Of a DNA stretch of 64,000 nucleotides, positions 13,856-23,380 are shown piece by piece. The notes under the pieces are model-generated. The model saw only the letters and a list, made by a program, of their open reading frames with translations. It searched no databases and had not been told where the DNA came from. Every line of letters starts with the position of its first letter. The stretch's first letter is position 1. The translations under genes and the position numbers were made by a program. Location: the NCBI RefSeq assembly GCF_000721605.1, contig NZ_JOIZ01000007.1, positions 62,001 to 126,000 on the forward strand, in the 5' to 3' direction. The stretch comes from Streptomyces sp. NRRL S-37 (GTDB lineage Bacteria > Actinomycetota > Actinomycetes > Streptomycetales > Streptomycetaceae).

Positions 13856-16104
13856 CCGCCGCACCCCCCGCGCGCGGCCGGCGCCGCGCCCCCACCCGTA
13901 TCGAGCGCGCCGCCGGACGGGCCGCCGCCCTGCACCGGCCGCGGGTCCTCCTCGCGCTGCTGCTCCTGCTCGCCCTGACCTGCGTGATGCTGCTCGACGG
14001 CTATCTGCGGGCCGAAGTCGGTGACGACCAGCGGGTCCGCACCGGGGCCTCGTCCTCCGAGGTGCCCGACGAGGTCCTCGAGGGCGGCCCGATCCTCAGC
14101 TTCCCCGGCGGGCAGGCCGAGACCACCTCCGTCCCGGACAAGACGATCGTGCTCACCTTCGACGACGGACCGGACCCCACCTGGACACCGGAGGTCATGG
14201 AGGTCCTGGAGAAGTACGACGTGCCCGGCACGTTCTTCGTGGTCGGCTCGATGGTGTCGCGCCACCCCGACATCGTGAAGGACCTGGTCGACCAGGGCAA
14301 CGAGATCGGCGTCCACACCTTCACCCACGTCGACCTGTCCTACCAGAGCGCCTCCCGCGTCACCCGCGAGATGGAGCAGACCCAGCTCGCGCTCGCGGGC
14401 GCGGCCGGGATCACCTCCACACTGTTCCGGGCGCCGTACTCCTCCAAGCCGGACGCCATCGACAACTACAGCTGGCAGGTCTACCAGCAGCTCGGCGAGG
14501 ACGGTTACACCAGCGTCTTCATCGACACCGACAGCGAGGACTGGAAGGAGCCGGGCGTCGCGAAGATCGTCGAAGGGGCCACCCCGGAGGACGGGAAGGG
14601 CGCCTCGGTGCTCTTCCACGACTCCGGCGGCGACCGCACGCAGACCGTCGAGGCGCTGGCGGAGTACATCGAGAACATGCAGGCGGAGGGCTACACCTTC
14701 ACCACCGTCAGCGGCGCCATGGCCGAGCAGCAGCAGTCCGCCGGCGGGTCCGGAGCGGACGGTCCCGGTGCCGCCGCCGGTGCCCCGTCCGGCACCGGCA
14801 GCCGGCTCCAGGCCTCCCACCGCACCGCCACCGGCGCGACCCTCTACGAGGGCAAGGCGCTCATCGCGGCCGTCACCGTCGCCGAGTGGACGGTGCCCGC
14901 GCTCTCGGCCGGCCTGGTGATCGTGGGCGTGGCCGTCATGGGACGGTTCGGGCTGATGCTCGTCCTCGCCCGGCGCCACCACCGGCAGCGCAACAGACGC
15001 CGCTTCGGCTGGGGACCGCCCGTCACCCGGCCGGTCAGCGTGATCGTCCCGGCGTACAACGAGAAGGAGTGCATCGAGAACACCCTGCGGTCGCTGGCCG
15101 AGAGCACCCATCCGATCGAGATCGTCGTCGTCGACGACGGCTCCACGGACGGCACGGCGGAGCTCGCCGAGGCGCTCGGCCTGCCCGACGTCCGGGTGAT
15201 CCGGCAGGAGAACGCGGGCAAGCCGGCCGCCCTGAACAACGGCATCCGCCACGCCCGGCACGACATCGTCGTGATGATGGACGGCGACACCGTCTTCGAA
15301 CCGGACACCGTGGGCCGCCTGGTGCAGCCCTTCGCCGACCCGTCGGTGGGCGCCGTCGCGGGCAACGCCAAGGTCGGCAACCGCTCCACGCTCATCGGCG
15401 CCTGGCAGCACATCGAGTACGTGATGGGCTTCAACCTCGACCGGCGCATGTACGACCTGCTGCGCTGCATGCCGACCATCCCCGGCGCGATCGGCGCGTT
15501 CCGCCGTGAGGCGGTCCTCCAGGCGGGCGGGATGAGCGAGGACACCCTCGCCGAGGACACCGACATCACCATCGCGCTGCACCGCGCGGGATGGCGGGTC
15601 GTCTACGAGGAGCACGCCCGCGCGTGGACCGAGGCCCCCCGCTCGCTGCGGCAGCTCTGGTCGCAGCGCTACCGCTGGTCGTACGGCACCATGCAGGCGC
15701 TGTGGAAGCACCGCGGGTCCCTCACCGACAAGGGGCCCTCGGGGCGGTTCGGGCGGGTCGGCCTGCCGCTGGTGGTGCTCTTCCAGATCGTCACGCCGGT
15801 CTTCGCGCCGCTCATCGACGTGTTCACCGTGTACTCGATGCTCTTCGTCGACTTCCAGGCCGCCCTGCTGGCCTGGCTCGCGGTCCTGGGCGTGCAGCTG
15901 GTGTGCGCCGCGTACGCCTTCCGGCTCGACCGGGAGAAGTACCGGTACCTGCTGATGATGCCGCTGCAGCAGTTCGCGTACCGGCAGATGATGTATCTCG
16001 TCCTCATCCACTCCTGTGTCACCGCCCTGACCGGCGGCCGGCTGCGCTGGCAGAAGCTGAAGCGGACGGGCGAGGTCGGGATGCCGACGAGGACGGGCGG
16101 CTGA
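13852..16104 (+). CDS. NodB polysaccharide deacetylase fused to GT2 glycosyltransferase
   Basis: The 750-residue membrane protein has an N-terminal helix (about residues 32-52), a NodB deacetylase domain at about 96-290 (TFDDGPD, metal-site HTFTH at 155-159, RAPYSS), another helix near 343-375, and a family 2 glycosyltransferase domain at about 394-620 (VIVPAYNE, DDGS, DGDT, EDTD and QRYRW at 605-609), followed by C-terminal helices. The QxxRW motif is that of processive synthases of the chitin/hyaluronan type. A synthase and a deacetylase in one chain suggests production of a partly de-N-acetylated amino-sugar polymer at the membrane. It is coupled at both ends by 4-bp or shorter overlaps. 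Confidence 0.92.
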   Translation: MTAAPPARGRRRAPTRIERAAGRAAALHRPRVLLALLLLLALTCVMLLDGYLRAEVGDDQRVRTGASSSEVPDEVLEGGPILSFPGGQAETTSVPDKTIVLTFDDGPDPTWTPEVMEVLEKYDVPGTFFVVGSMVSRHPDIVKDLVDQGNEIGVHTFTHVDLSYQSASRVTREMEQTQLALAGAAGITSTLFRAPYSSKPDAIDNYSWQVYQQLGEDGYTSVFIDTDSEDWKEPGVAKIVEGATPEDGKGASVLFHDSGGDRTQTVEALAEYIENMQAEGYTFTTVSGAMAEQQQSAGGSGADGPGAAAGAPSGTGSRLQASHRTATGATLYEGKALIAAVTVAEWTVPALSAGLVIVGVAVMGRFGLMLVLARRHHRQRNRRRFGWGPPVTRPVSVIVPAYNEKECIENTLRSLAESTHPIEIVVVDDGSTDGTAELAEALGLPDVRVIRQENAGKPAALNNGIRHARHDIVVMMDGDTVFEPDTVGRLVQPFADPSVGAVAGNAKVGNRSTLIGAWQHIEYVMGFNLDRRMYDLLRCMPTIPGAIGAFRREAVLQAGGMSEDTLAEDTDITIALHRAGWRVVYEEHARAWTEAPRSLRQLWSQRYRWSYGTMQALWKHRGSLTDKGPSGRFGRVGLPLVVLFQIVTPVFAPLIDVFTVYSMLFVDFQAALLAWLAVLGVQLVCAAYAFRLDREKYRYLLMMPLQQFAYRQMMYLVLIHSCVTALTGGRLRWQKLKRTGEVGMPTRTGG

Positions 16105-17195
16105 TGGGGGCGCACCGCAAGGGGGCCGTGCGTGAGCAGGTCACGGCCCCGGCCGGCCGTGACGGGTACTTCGACCTCCTGCGCGCGGTGGCCCTCGTCC
16201 GGGTCGTGGCGTACCACACCTTCGGCTGGGCCTGGGCGGGGATGGTCTTCCCGTCGATGGGGGTGATGTTCGGGCTGGCCGGCACCCTGATGGCCAGGTC
16301 GCTGCGGCGCCCCGCGCTCACGGTGATCCGGAGCCGGGTCCGCCGCCTGCTGCCGCCGTTCTGGTTCTGGGGCTTCTTCGTGGTCACCGCGATGCTGGTG
16401 CACGGCTGGATGCCGGGATGGCGGATCGTGTACTGGATCGTGCCGCTCGGCGACCCGCCGGGCAGCGCCTGGGCCGAGCAGGCCTGGGAGATCGTCTGGT
16501 ACCTGCGGACGTACCTGTGGTTCGTGCTGCTCTCCCCGCTGCTGCTGCGGGTGCTGCGGCTGTCCCCGGTCGTGGTGCTGGTGCTGTCGCTCGTCCCGGT
16601 CGTCGTCCTCACGTACGTGTGGCAGCCGCCGGAGGGGCGGTTCGGCAGCGCCCTCACCGACCTCGCGACGTTCCTGTTCTGCTGGCTCCTCGGCTTCGCC
16701 CACCACGAGGGGGTGCTCGCGCGGCTGCGCCCCCTCGCCGTCACCGTGGCGTCGCTCGCCGCGCTCGCCTACGGCGGCTGGTACGCCCTCGCCCACCAGG
16801 CGGAGTACGGCGGCACCTACGACCTGGACGACAACCCGCTCGCGCAGGCCTTCTGGTCGGCCGGGTTCGTGACGCTGCTGATGTACGCCAAGGAGTACGC
16901 GGGCCTCGTGGGGCCGTCCCGCTCCCGGCTGGTCACCGTGTTCAACGCGCGCGCCGTGACGATCTACCTCTGGCACGAACTGGCGCTGATCCTGGCCGTG
17001 CCGCTGATCGACCGGTTCTGGGAGGTGCCCGCGTTCGAGACGTACCTGCCGCTGGAGAGCCAGTGGTTCCTGTTCGGCGTCGGCTGGGTCCTGACCGGCG
17101 GCTTCGTGCTCGCGTGCGGCTGGGTCGAGGATGTCGCCGCCCGCCGGAAGCCGACGCTCCTGCCCGGTGGGCGGGCTGCAAGAATGGGCGTGTGA
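16104..17195 (+). CDS. Acyltransferase-3 family membrane protein
   Basis: The 363-residue protein has about ten hydrophobic segments and the acyltransferase-3 signature at its N-terminus ([19 protein letters not shown], with the conserved Arg and His). Such enzymes O-acylate surface polysaccharides or lipids. The ATG at 16104 shares its A with the stop of the NodB-GT2 gene, and its own stop overlaps the menG start. Context therefore points to acylation of the polymer made by the upstream synthase. The late [12 protein letters not shown] segment also fits the family. Confidence 0.85.
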   Translation: MGAHRKGAVREQVTAPAGRDGYFDLLRAVALVRVVAYHTFGWAWAGMVFPSMGVMFGLAGTLMARSLRRPALTVIRSRVRRLLPPFWFWGFFVVTAMLVHGWMPGWRIVYWIVPLGDPPGSAWAEQAWEIVWYLRTYLWFVLLSPLLLRVLRLSPVVVLVLSLVPVVVLTYVWQPPEGRFGSALTDLATFLFCWLLGFAHHEGVLARLRPLAVTVASLAALAYGGWYALAHQAEYGGTYDLDDNPLAQAFWSAGFVTLLMYAKEYAGLVGPSRSRLVTVFNARAVTIYLWHELALILAVPLIDRFWEVPAFETYLPLESQWFLFGVGWVLTGGFVLACGWVEDVAARRKPTLLPGGRAARMGV

Positions 17196-17887
17196 CCCGC
17201 GCATCCCTGGACAAGCAGCCGCACGAAGTCGCCTCGATGTTCGACGACGTCGCGGAACGATACGACCTGACGAACGATGTGCTGTCCCTCGGCCAGGACC
17301 GGCGATGGCGCAAGGAGGTCGCGAAGGCCGTCGACGCCCGGCCCGCGCAGAGGATCCTGGACCTGGCGGCCGGTACGGGCACCTCGTCGATGCCCTTCGC
17401 CCGCGCCGGCGCCTACGTCGTGCCCTGCGACTTCTCCCAGGGCATGCTCCGGGTCGGCAAGCGGAACAACGCCTGGCTGCCGTACACGGCGGGCGACGCG
17501 ACCCGGCTGCCCTTCAAGGACGACGTCTTCGACGCCGTCACCATCTCCTTCGGGCTGCGCAACGTGCAGGACACGGACGCGGCGCTGCGCGAGATGCACC
17601 GGGTGACCCGGCCCGGCGGGCGGATCGTCATCTGCGAGTTCTCGCACCCGACGTGGGCGCCGTTCCGCACGGTCTACACCGAGTACCTGATGCGCGCGCT
17701 GCCGCCGGTCGCCCGGTCGGTGTCGTCCAACCCGGACGCGTACGTCTATCTCGCCGAGTCCATCCGCGCCTGGCCCGACCAGCCCGCGCTGGCGGGGCGG
17801 CTGCAGGGCGCCGGCTGGTCGAAGGTGGCGTGGCGCGACCTCACGGGCGGCGTGGTGGCGCTGCACCGGGGGTTCAAGGAGAGCTGA
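17192..17887 (+). CDS. menG: Demethylmenaquinone methyltransferase
   Basis: The 231-residue SAM-dependent enzyme performs the last step of menaquinone synthesis, C-methylation of demethylmenaquinone. It has the UbiE/MenG start [17 protein letters not shown], the SAM motif LDLAAGTGT at about residues 49-57, and the family signatures SFGLRN and [15 protein letters not shown] at 17192 overlaps the acyltransferase stop by 4 bases, so it is cotranscribed with glycan genes, an odd partnership. Its 3' end overlaps the convergent PASTA gene by 14 bases. Confidence 0.93.
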   Translation: MTRASLDKQPHEVASMFDDVAERYDLTNDVLSLGQDRRWRKEVAKAVDARPAQRILDLAAGTGTSSMPFARAGAYVVPCDFSQGMLRVGKRNNAWLPYTAGDATRLPFKDDVFDAVTISFGLRNVQDTDAALREMHRVTRPGGRIVICEFSHPTWAPFRTVYTEYLMRALPPVARSVSSNPDAYVYLAESIRAWPDQPALAGRLQGAGWSKVAWRDLTGGVVALHRGFKES

Positions 17888-18221
17888 GCAGCACCGGGTG
17901 AGGCGGGGCGGGCTCCTCCAGTTCCCGCCGGAGCCCGCCCGTGGGCGGCAGCGGCCCGCGCGGCTCGCGCACCCCTCCGCCGCCCTCGCCCTCACCGAAG
18001 TCGAACCACACATGGACCACGGAGTCCCGCGGCACCTCGGTGCCGGGCTGCGGATACTGCCGTACGACGTAGTCGACGACGACGCGCTGGAAGTCCGGCC
18101 GGTCGGGGGCGTGCACGGACAGGCCCCGGGCCCGGGCCGACTCACGCGCGTCCACGGCCATCAGTCCGACCAGGCGCGGCACGCGCACGTCGGGCGTCGG
18201 TGTCCTGGGTGTCATACGCAC
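17874..18221 (-). CDS. PASTA-domain protein
   Basis: The product of about 115 residues contains one PASTA-like domain at roughly residues 10-75 ([21 protein letters not shown], then [20 protein letters not shown]). PASTA domains bind peptidoglycan fragments or beta-lactams in serine/threonine kinases and PBPs. No signal peptide or membrane helix is visible, so if it acts on cell wall the route out of the cell is unclear. The start is uncertain: GTG at 18221 has a G-rich ribosome site, ATG at 18215 lies 6 bases inside, and the frame remains open to 18284. The C-terminal tail is Gly/Pro/Glu-rich. Confidence 0.72.
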   Translation of the reverse strand: MRMTPRTPTPDVRVPRLVGLMAVDARESARARGLSVHAPDRPDFQRVVVDYVVRQYPQPGTEVPRDSVVHVWFDFGEGEGGGGVREPRGPLPPTGGLRRELEEPAPPHPVLLSSP

Positions 18222-18334
18222 GGACGTCACCCCCAAGCGGTACCGGCAGAGTAGACCCGGTGCCGGGCCCGCCGGAAGCATCAAGTGGCGTTCCGTGACA
18301 ATTGGTTACTCTGGGTGACGACCGGGTGCCGGGG

Positions 18335-18841
18335 TCAGAGGTCCAGCCGGTAGCAGTGGCCCTCCCGCCCGGAGGACGGGATCGTGAACGTCTCGGCGAG
18401 GCGCATCCCGAGCCGCCGGGTGACCGCTATGGAGCGGGAGTTGCCGGCGTCCACCATCGCCACCACGCCCGTCAGACCCGCCGCCGTCACCCGCTCCAGG
18501 GTCTGCCGGGCCGCCGCGGTGACGTACCCCTTGCCCCAGTGCTCCCGCGCGAGCCGCCAGCCGATCTCGATCTCGCCCGTCGGGCCCCAGTCGCGCTCCC
18601 ACGGCTGGGCGCCGGTGAAGCCGATGACCCGGCCGGACTCGTCGAGCATGGTCCACAGGCAGAAGCCGAGCTGGGCGTCGTGCCGGCGCTGGCGGGCGGT
18701 GAGCTCCTCGTAGACCGACAGCTCCGCCGACGTGCCGCCGTGGAACTCCATGACGTCCGGGTCGTCGAAGATCCGATGCCAGGCGAAGGCGTCCTCGTGG
18801 GTGGGGACGCGCAGCCGTACGACGGGGAGAGCTCGGTTCAC
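18335..18841 (-). CDS. GNAT-family N-acetyltransferase
   Basis: The 168-residue protein has the GNAT fold of the RimJ/RimL type: LRVPTHEDAFAWHRIFDDPDVMEF at the N-terminus, the acetyl-CoA region EIGWRLAREHWGKGYVTAA at about residues 91-109 and DAGNSRSIAVTRRLGM. RimJ/RimL-like enzymes acetylate protein or small-molecule amines; the substrate here is unknown. GTG at 18841 gives the typical start. It diverges from the geranylgeranyl-reductase-family gene; the 98-base space between them carries a TAGACT -10-like hexamer at 18880-18885 directed at the latter. Confidence 0.88.
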   Translation of the reverse strand: MNRALPVVRLRVPTHEDAFAWHRIFDDPDVMEFHGGTSAELSVYEELTARQRRHDAQLGFCLWTMLDESGRVIGFTGAQPWERDWGPTGEIEIGWRLAREHWGKGYVTAAARQTLERVTAAGLTGVVAMVDAGNSRSIAVTRRLGMRLAETFTIPSSGREGHCYRLDL

Positions 18842-18939
18842 GGGGGCAGCCCTTCAGCCGGGTGATCACTCGTGCTGAATAGACTGCCCGTGTCCAGTGC
18901 CGGTCGGCACGCAGATTTCGAACTTGGGGAGATCCCGCC

Positions 18940-20223
18940 GTGACCGAGCCCCTCTCCGACAACACCGCGGACGTCATCGTCGTAGGCGCGGGGCCGGCCG
19001 GCTCCGCCACCGCGTACCACCTGGCCCGGTCCGGACTCGACGTGCTCCTGCTGGAGAAGACCGAGTTCCCGCGGGAGAAGGTCTGCGGCGACGGTCTCAC
19101 CCCGCGCGCCACGAAGCAGCTCGTCGCCATGGGCATCGACATCTCCGAGGAGGCCGGCTGGCTGCGCAACAAGGGCCTGCGCATCATCGGCGGCGGGGTC
19201 CGCCTCCAGCTCGACTGGCCGGAACTCGCCTCCTTCCCCGACTACGGCCTGGTCCGCAAGCGCGACGACTTCGACGAGCAGCTCGCCCGCCAGGCCCAGA
19301 AGGCGGGCGCCCGGCTGTACGAGCGCTGCAATGTGAGCGGCCCGGTCATCGACGACCGCACCGGGCGCATCACCGGCGTGAAGGCCAAGCTCGGCGAGGA
19401 GAAGCGGGAGGTCACCTTCCACGCCCCGCTGGTGGTGGCCGCCGACGGCAACTCCACCCGGCTGTCCCTGGCGATGGGGCTGCACCGGCGCGAGGACCGG
19501 CCGATGGGCGTCGCGGTGCGCACGTACTTCACCTCGCCCCGCCACGACGACGACTACCTGGAGTCCTGGCTGGAACTGTGGGACCGCCGTGGCCCGCAGG
19601 ACCGGCTGCTGCCCGGCTACGGCTGGATCTTCGGCATGGGCGACGGCACCAGCAACGTCGGCCTCGGCGTGCTCAACACCTCCGACTCCTTCAAGGAGCT
19701 GGACTGGCGCGAGGTGCTCAAGGCCTGGTGCGCGTCGATGCCGGAGGACTGGGGTTACACCCCGGACAACATGACCGGCCCGATCCGCGGCGCCGCGCTC
19801 CCCATGGCCTTCAACCGCCAGCCGCACTACACGCGCGGCCTGCTGCTGGTCGGTGACGCGGGCGGACTGGTGAACCCCTTCAACGGCGAGGGCATCGCCT
19901 ACGCGATGGAGTCCGGGCAGATCGCCGCCGACGTGATCGTCCAGGCCCACGCGCGGGCCACCCCGGCCCAGCGGGAGATCGCCCTCCAGCGCTATCCGCG
20001 CGTGCTGAAGGACACCTACGGCGGTTACTACACGCTCGGCCGGGCCTTCGTGAAGCTCATCGGCAATCCGAAGATCATGCAGATCGCCGCCCAGCGCGGA
20101 CTGACGCACCCGATGCTGATGAAGTTCACCCTGAAGCTGCTCGCCAACCTGACCGACCCGACGGGCGGCGACGCGATGGACCGCATCATCAACGGCCTGA
20201 GCAAGGTGGCGCCGAAGGCGTGA
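18940..20223 (+). CDS. Geranylgeranyl reductase family FAD enzyme (MenJ-like)
   Basis: The 427-residue flavoprotein has the FAD dinucleotide motif VVGAGPAGSATAYHL at about residues 12-26, the family stretch KVCGDGLTPRA, and the second FAD motif LVGDAGGLVNPFNGEGI at about 303-319. Family members reduce isoprenoid double bonds. In actinobacteria a homologue (MenJ) saturates one unit of the menaquinone side chain; next to menG and upstream of nuo, that role is likely. GTG at 18940 follows a GGGGAG ribosome site. It appears monocistronic, with an inverted repeat between it and the next gene. Confidence 0.88.
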   Translation: MTEPLSDNTADVIVVGAGPAGSATAYHLARSGLDVLLLEKTEFPREKVCGDGLTPRATKQLVAMGIDISEEAGWLRNKGLRIIGGGVRLQLDWPELASFPDYGLVRKRDDFDEQLARQAQKAGARLYERCNVSGPVIDDRTGRITGVKAKLGEEKREVTFHAPLVVAADGNSTRLSLAMGLHRREDRPMGVAVRTYFTSPRHDDDYLESWLELWDRRGPQDRLLPGYGWIFGMGDGTSNVGLGVLNTSDSFKELDWREVLKAWCASMPEDWGYTPDNMTGPIRGAALPMAFNRQPHYTRGLLLVGDAGGLVNPFNGEGIAYAMESGQIAADVIVQAHARATPAQREIALQRYPRVLKDTYGGYYTLGRAFVKLIGNPKIMQIAAQRGLTHPMLMKFTLKLLANLTDPTGGDAMDRIINGLSKVAPKA

Positions 20224-20304
20224 CCGGCCGGACGGTTCTGACGGAGCGTCCGATTGTGATCATCGTGTAATACGCCGGTGGACAACTGACCGGCCGCGGC
20301 CGGA

Positions 20305-20344
20305 GTCGTACGGGACGTAACCACGCAGGCACGTCCCGTACGAC
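20305..20344. promoter_or_regulatory. 14-bp perfect inverted repeat just upstream of the LAXTG gene
   Basis: GTCGTACGGGACGT (20305-20318) and its exact complement (20331-20344) are separated by 12 bases. The repeat ends 13 bases before the ATG of the LAXTG gene, next to its ribosome site (GAAAGAG). It could terminate the upstream transcript, act as an attenuator or translation-blocking hairpin, or be an operator. There is no U-rich tail, so a regulatory role is as likely as termination. Confidence 0.55.
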
Positions 20345-20357
20345 GAAAGAGCCTTCC

Positions 20358-22040
20358 ATGACACAGCAGGCACAACGGCGGCCCGGGCCGCTCAGAGCCC
20401 TGGGGCTGGTGGCCGCCGCGAGTCTGGTCGCGGCCGGTGCCGCGGGCACCGCCCGGGCGGCCGACGAGCCCCTCCCCGTGACCATCACCGGCGAGGACCG
20501 GGTCGACCTGTCGCTGGGGTCCGGCGACGACTCCCCGGAACCGCAGATCGACCTGCGGCTGAACGTCCCGGGGGAGGAGTTCGAGGGCGACGGCGTCGTC
20601 CCGCCCGTGTTCACCGGCGACTACACGATCCGCATCGACGCCACCGGGCTGGAGGGCGTCGCCTCGGTGGACCTCCCCTGCGACGTCGACGGCCTCGTCG
20701 CCACCTGCACGGGCTGGGAGCTGTACGCAGGGCAGCAGTACAACCGGGTCGGCAAGATCCGGCTGGACGTCGACGACGACAGCGAGGCCGGGGACTCCGG
20801 CAGCATCAAGGTCACCGGTGAGGGCGAGGGGCTGGACTTCACGCCGCTGGACATCGACGTGCTCGTCGGCGGCCCCGAGTTCCTGAACCACACGCTGCCC
20901 CTGCCCGGTGACCTGAAGGCGGGCGACACCTACAAGGCCCCCGTGGGCCTGCGCAACGTGGGCACCCTGCCCGCCGAGGGCGCGGTACTGCGGTTCCACG
21001 GCTCGCGCGGGGTGTCCTTCCCCGACTCGTTCGGCAACTGCGCCTACTCCGAGGTGACCACCGGCCCGCTGCTGCGGCAGGGCACCGACGTCATCTGCAC
21101 GTTCCCGGACACCATCGAGGCCGGTGCGGCGTACGCGCTCGCCGAGCCGCTGAAGGTGGGCACCGCGGACTTCGCGCTGCGCGACATCTTCACCTACTCC
21201 TTCACGGCCGTACCGCCGGACGAGGCGGACGGCCTGCGCGAGGGGAAGGAGTACCGGCAGGGCAACGGAGTGGACCTGGAGCTGAGGCAGGTCTCCGACG
21301 CCGACCCCGCGGACTACACCCGGTACGCGGAGCTGGACCTGCCCCTGAAGAACACCTACGACCTGGAGCTGACCGGCGCCTCGCTGGACGCCGGGGCCGG
21401 CGACACCGTCACGGCGGAGATCGGCTTCCGCAACAACGGGCCGGCCTGGATCAGCGCCCTGCGGTCCGGCGGTGAGCCCTTCTCCTTCACGGTGAAGGTT
21501 CCCGAAGGGGCGACCGTCACCAAGGCGCCGGAGAAGTGCCGGGAGACCACCCTCGCCGAGGACGAGAAGGGTTACCGCTGCTGGGTGAGCACCCCGCTGC
21601 TGGAGGACGCCGAGTTCACCTACCCGTTCGAACTGCGCGTCGACCGGGTCGTCGAGAACGCCAAGGGCGAGGTGGCGCTGCCGGATTCGGGGGACCCCGC
21701 CGAGTCGGATCGCGCGAACAATTCGGCCTGGATCGTCCTGAACGGCCCGGATGAGCAGACGGACGGCGGAACGGGTCAGAACGGCGGCGGCGCCACGCCG
21801 TCCGCCTCACCTTCGCCTTCACCCTCGTCCTCGTCCGGTTCCGGGCAGGACGGCGGTACCGGTTCCTCCGGTTCCGGTACGAACGGTACGTCCGGCGGCG
21901 TCCAGGGCGGTCTGGCGTCCACCGGCGCCGGCGGGACGGCGCTGATCGGCGGGGCGGCGCTGCTGACGCTGGGCCTCGGCGCGGGCGTGACCGTGCTGCT
22001 GCGCCGCCGGGGGCGGCGGACGGGCGGGGCCATCGCCTGA
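20358..22040 (+). CDS. Secreted surface protein with LAXTG sorting signal
   Basis: The 560-residue protein has a signal peptide (to about residue 35, ending ARAADE), a long extracytoplasmic region of beta-rich repeats of the DUF11/CARDB style (LRNVGTLPAEGAVLRFHG and IGFRNNGPAWISALRSGG mark two similar units), a Ser/Pro/Gly-rich spacer at about 480-515, the sorting motif LASTG at 519-523, a hydrophobic helix and the basic tail RRRGRR. LAXTG is the class E sortase motif used in Streptomyces. It is expected to be covalently linked to peptidoglycan. The binding partner is unknown. The gene is followed by a clear terminator. Confidence 0.88.
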   Translation: MTQQAQRRPGPLRALGLVAAASLVAAGAAGTARAADEPLPVTITGEDRVDLSLGSGDDSPEPQIDLRLNVPGEEFEGDGVVPPVFTGDYTIRIDATGLEGVASVDLPCDVDGLVATCTGWELYAGQQYNRVGKIRLDVDDDSEAGDSGSIKVTGEGEGLDFTPLDIDVLVGGPEFLNHTLPLPGDLKAGDTYKAPVGLRNVGTLPAEGAVLRFHGSRGVSFPDSFGNCAYSEVTTGPLLRQGTDVICTFPDTIEAGAAYALAEPLKVGTADFALRDIFTYSFTAVPPDEADGLREGKEYRQGNGVDLELRQVSDADPADYTRYAELDLPLKNTYDLELTGASLDAGAGDTVTAEIGFRNNGPAWISALRSGGEPFSFTVKVPEGATVTKAPEKCRETTLAEDEKGYRCWVSTPLLEDAEFTYPFELRVDRVVENAKGEVALPDSGDPAESDRANNSAWIVLNGPDEQTDGGTGQNGGGATPSASPSPSPSSSSGSGQDGGTGSSGSGTNGTSGGVQGGLASTGAGGTALIGGAALLTLGLGAGVTVLLRRRGRRTGGAIA

Positions 22041-22089
22041 GAGGCGTGAGTGAGCGCCCGTGCGGCGCGAAGCCGTGAGCGGCGCTGTG

Positions 22090-22124
22090 GACGGCCGGGG
22101 TCCGGAGGGCGGACCCCGGCCGTC
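22090..22124 (+). terminator. Hairpin terminator after the LAXTG gene
   Basis: A perfect 15-bp stem pairs 22090-22104 with 22110-22124 across a 5-base loop. It lies 50 bases after the stop of the LAXTG gene. Confidence 0.75.
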
Positions 22125-22261
22125 GGCGTCCGTGCCGGGGCGCCGTGAGGGGCCGTCACGGGGCCGCAGGGCGTCCGGCCGGTGCGTACCGGCGCCGTCA
22201 ACCCGCCCGGACGATGGGGCGATTCGGGCAATAGGGAGATCTCGGCCCGGTGTGCGGGCAT

Positions 22262-22302
22262 GCCGGAGGGCCGCTGCCCCCGAGCGGCAGCGGCCCTCCG
22301 GC
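22262..22302 (-). terminator. Hairpin terminator after the NlpC/P60 gene
   Basis: A perfect 17-bp stem pairs 22262-22278 with 22286-22302, loop 7 bases. It sits 18 bases beyond the stop of the minus-strand NlpC/P60 gene and can also stop read-through from the left. Confidence 0.78.
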
Positions 22303-22319
22303 CCACGACGGGGCGCGGC

Positions 22320-23132
22320 TCAGAGCACGCGCACGGCACCCGACGCGGGGTAGCCGGAGAGGTCCTGGATGACGACGCCCTTGGAGGGGTTGGCCGCGTC
22401 CAGGTACTGGCCGCCGCCGATGTAGACACCCACGTGGTACGCGGAACCCTTGCCGCCCCAGTAGAGGATGTCGCCGACCTGGATCTGGGACAGCGGGATG
22501 TCGGTGCCGGCCATCGACTGGTCCTGCGAGACGCGCGGCAGGTCGACGCCGACCTGCTTGAACGCGGCCTGGACCAGGCTGGAGCAGTCCCAGGCGTTGG
22601 GGCCCGAGGCGCCCATGACGTAGGCGTCGCCCACCTGTGCCTGCAGGAAGGCGATGACCGTCGCGACGCTGCCGCTGGCGGGCGCGGAGGCGGTCGTGGT
22701 GGTGGAGGCGGCGGAGGTGGTGGTGAGGGTGGTGCGCTCGGCGTTGCGGGTGGCGCGCTCGGCGGCGGCCTTGCGGGCCTCCTCGGCGGCCTCCTTCTTC
22801 GCCTGGGCCTTCTTCTTGGCCACGGCGAGGTCGGCCTTGGCCTCCTTGGCGGCCTGCTCCGCGGCCGCGTCACGCTCGGCCTGCAGCTGGTAGTTCGCGG
22901 CGGCCTGCTGGGTGGCGTCCGCGGACTGGGCGACCTGAGCGGCGAGGTCCGCCGTCAGGGTCGGCAGTTCGAGGGTCTGCGTCACCGGCTCGGCAGCGTT
23001 CGCCGAACCCGACGCCCCGGCCACTGCCAGGGTGCTGAGGACGCCACCGGCGACGCCGGCCCGCATCGCCATCGTGGACTGGGCGGTGCGGCGGGGCTTC
23101 CGGTGGCTGCGTATGTGAGCGGTGTGGGACAT
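22320..23132 (-). CDS. NlpC/P60 cell-wall endopeptidase
   Basis: The 270-residue secreted hydrolase has a basic start and signal peptide ending ASGSANAAEP, an Ala/Lys/Glu-rich coiled coil at about residues 60-140, a Thr/Ala-rich linker, and an NlpC/P60 domain with catalytic Cys in WDCSSLVQ and His in AYHVGVYIGGG. Such enzymes cut peptide stems of peptidoglycan. ATG at 23132 (MSHTAH) was chosen as it gives a normal signal peptide, though no strong ribosome site precedes it; ATG at 23162 or 23189 would only lengthen the N-terminus. It is transcribed alone, divergent from nuo. Confidence 0.9.
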   Translation of the reverse strand: MSHTAHIRSHRKPRRTAQSTMAMRAGVAGGVLSTLAVAGASGSANAAEPVTQTLELPTLTADLAAQVAQSADATQQAAANYQLQAERDAAAEQAAKEAKADLAVAKKKAQAKKEAAEEARKAAAERATRNAERTTLTTTSAASTTTTASAPASGSVATVIAFLQAQVGDAYVMGASGPNAWDCSSLVQAAFKQVGVDLPRVSQDQSMAGTDIPLSQIQVGDILYWGGKGSAYHVGVYIGGGQYLDAANPSKGVVIQDLSGYPASGAVRVL

Positions 23133-23380
23133 GGGAACAACCGGTACCAGGGACTGCTTCATACCTTCAAGAAACGTGTGCTGCGCCACAGTTGTTCAAT
23201 CGGGACTCCGAATCCCGGGCGTGTCGCTTTTTATTGACGCCCTAACGGACATTGCGGGCGTCCGTGATCGGCCCGTGATCACGTACTTTCATCGTTACGT
23301 CCGAATTGCCCCGCACTTACCACTGGTTGGACTGGTTGGCCAACCCCTGCTCTCAGACGCCTCTCATGAATGTGGCGGAG

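Noticed and set aside
12277..16011. A 1244-codon minus-strand frame extending from the GH18 gene across the NodB-GT2 gene
   Set aside because: Only the part downstream of the ATG at 13296 has a signal peptide and GH18 motifs; the rest is a shadow of the glycan synthase gene.
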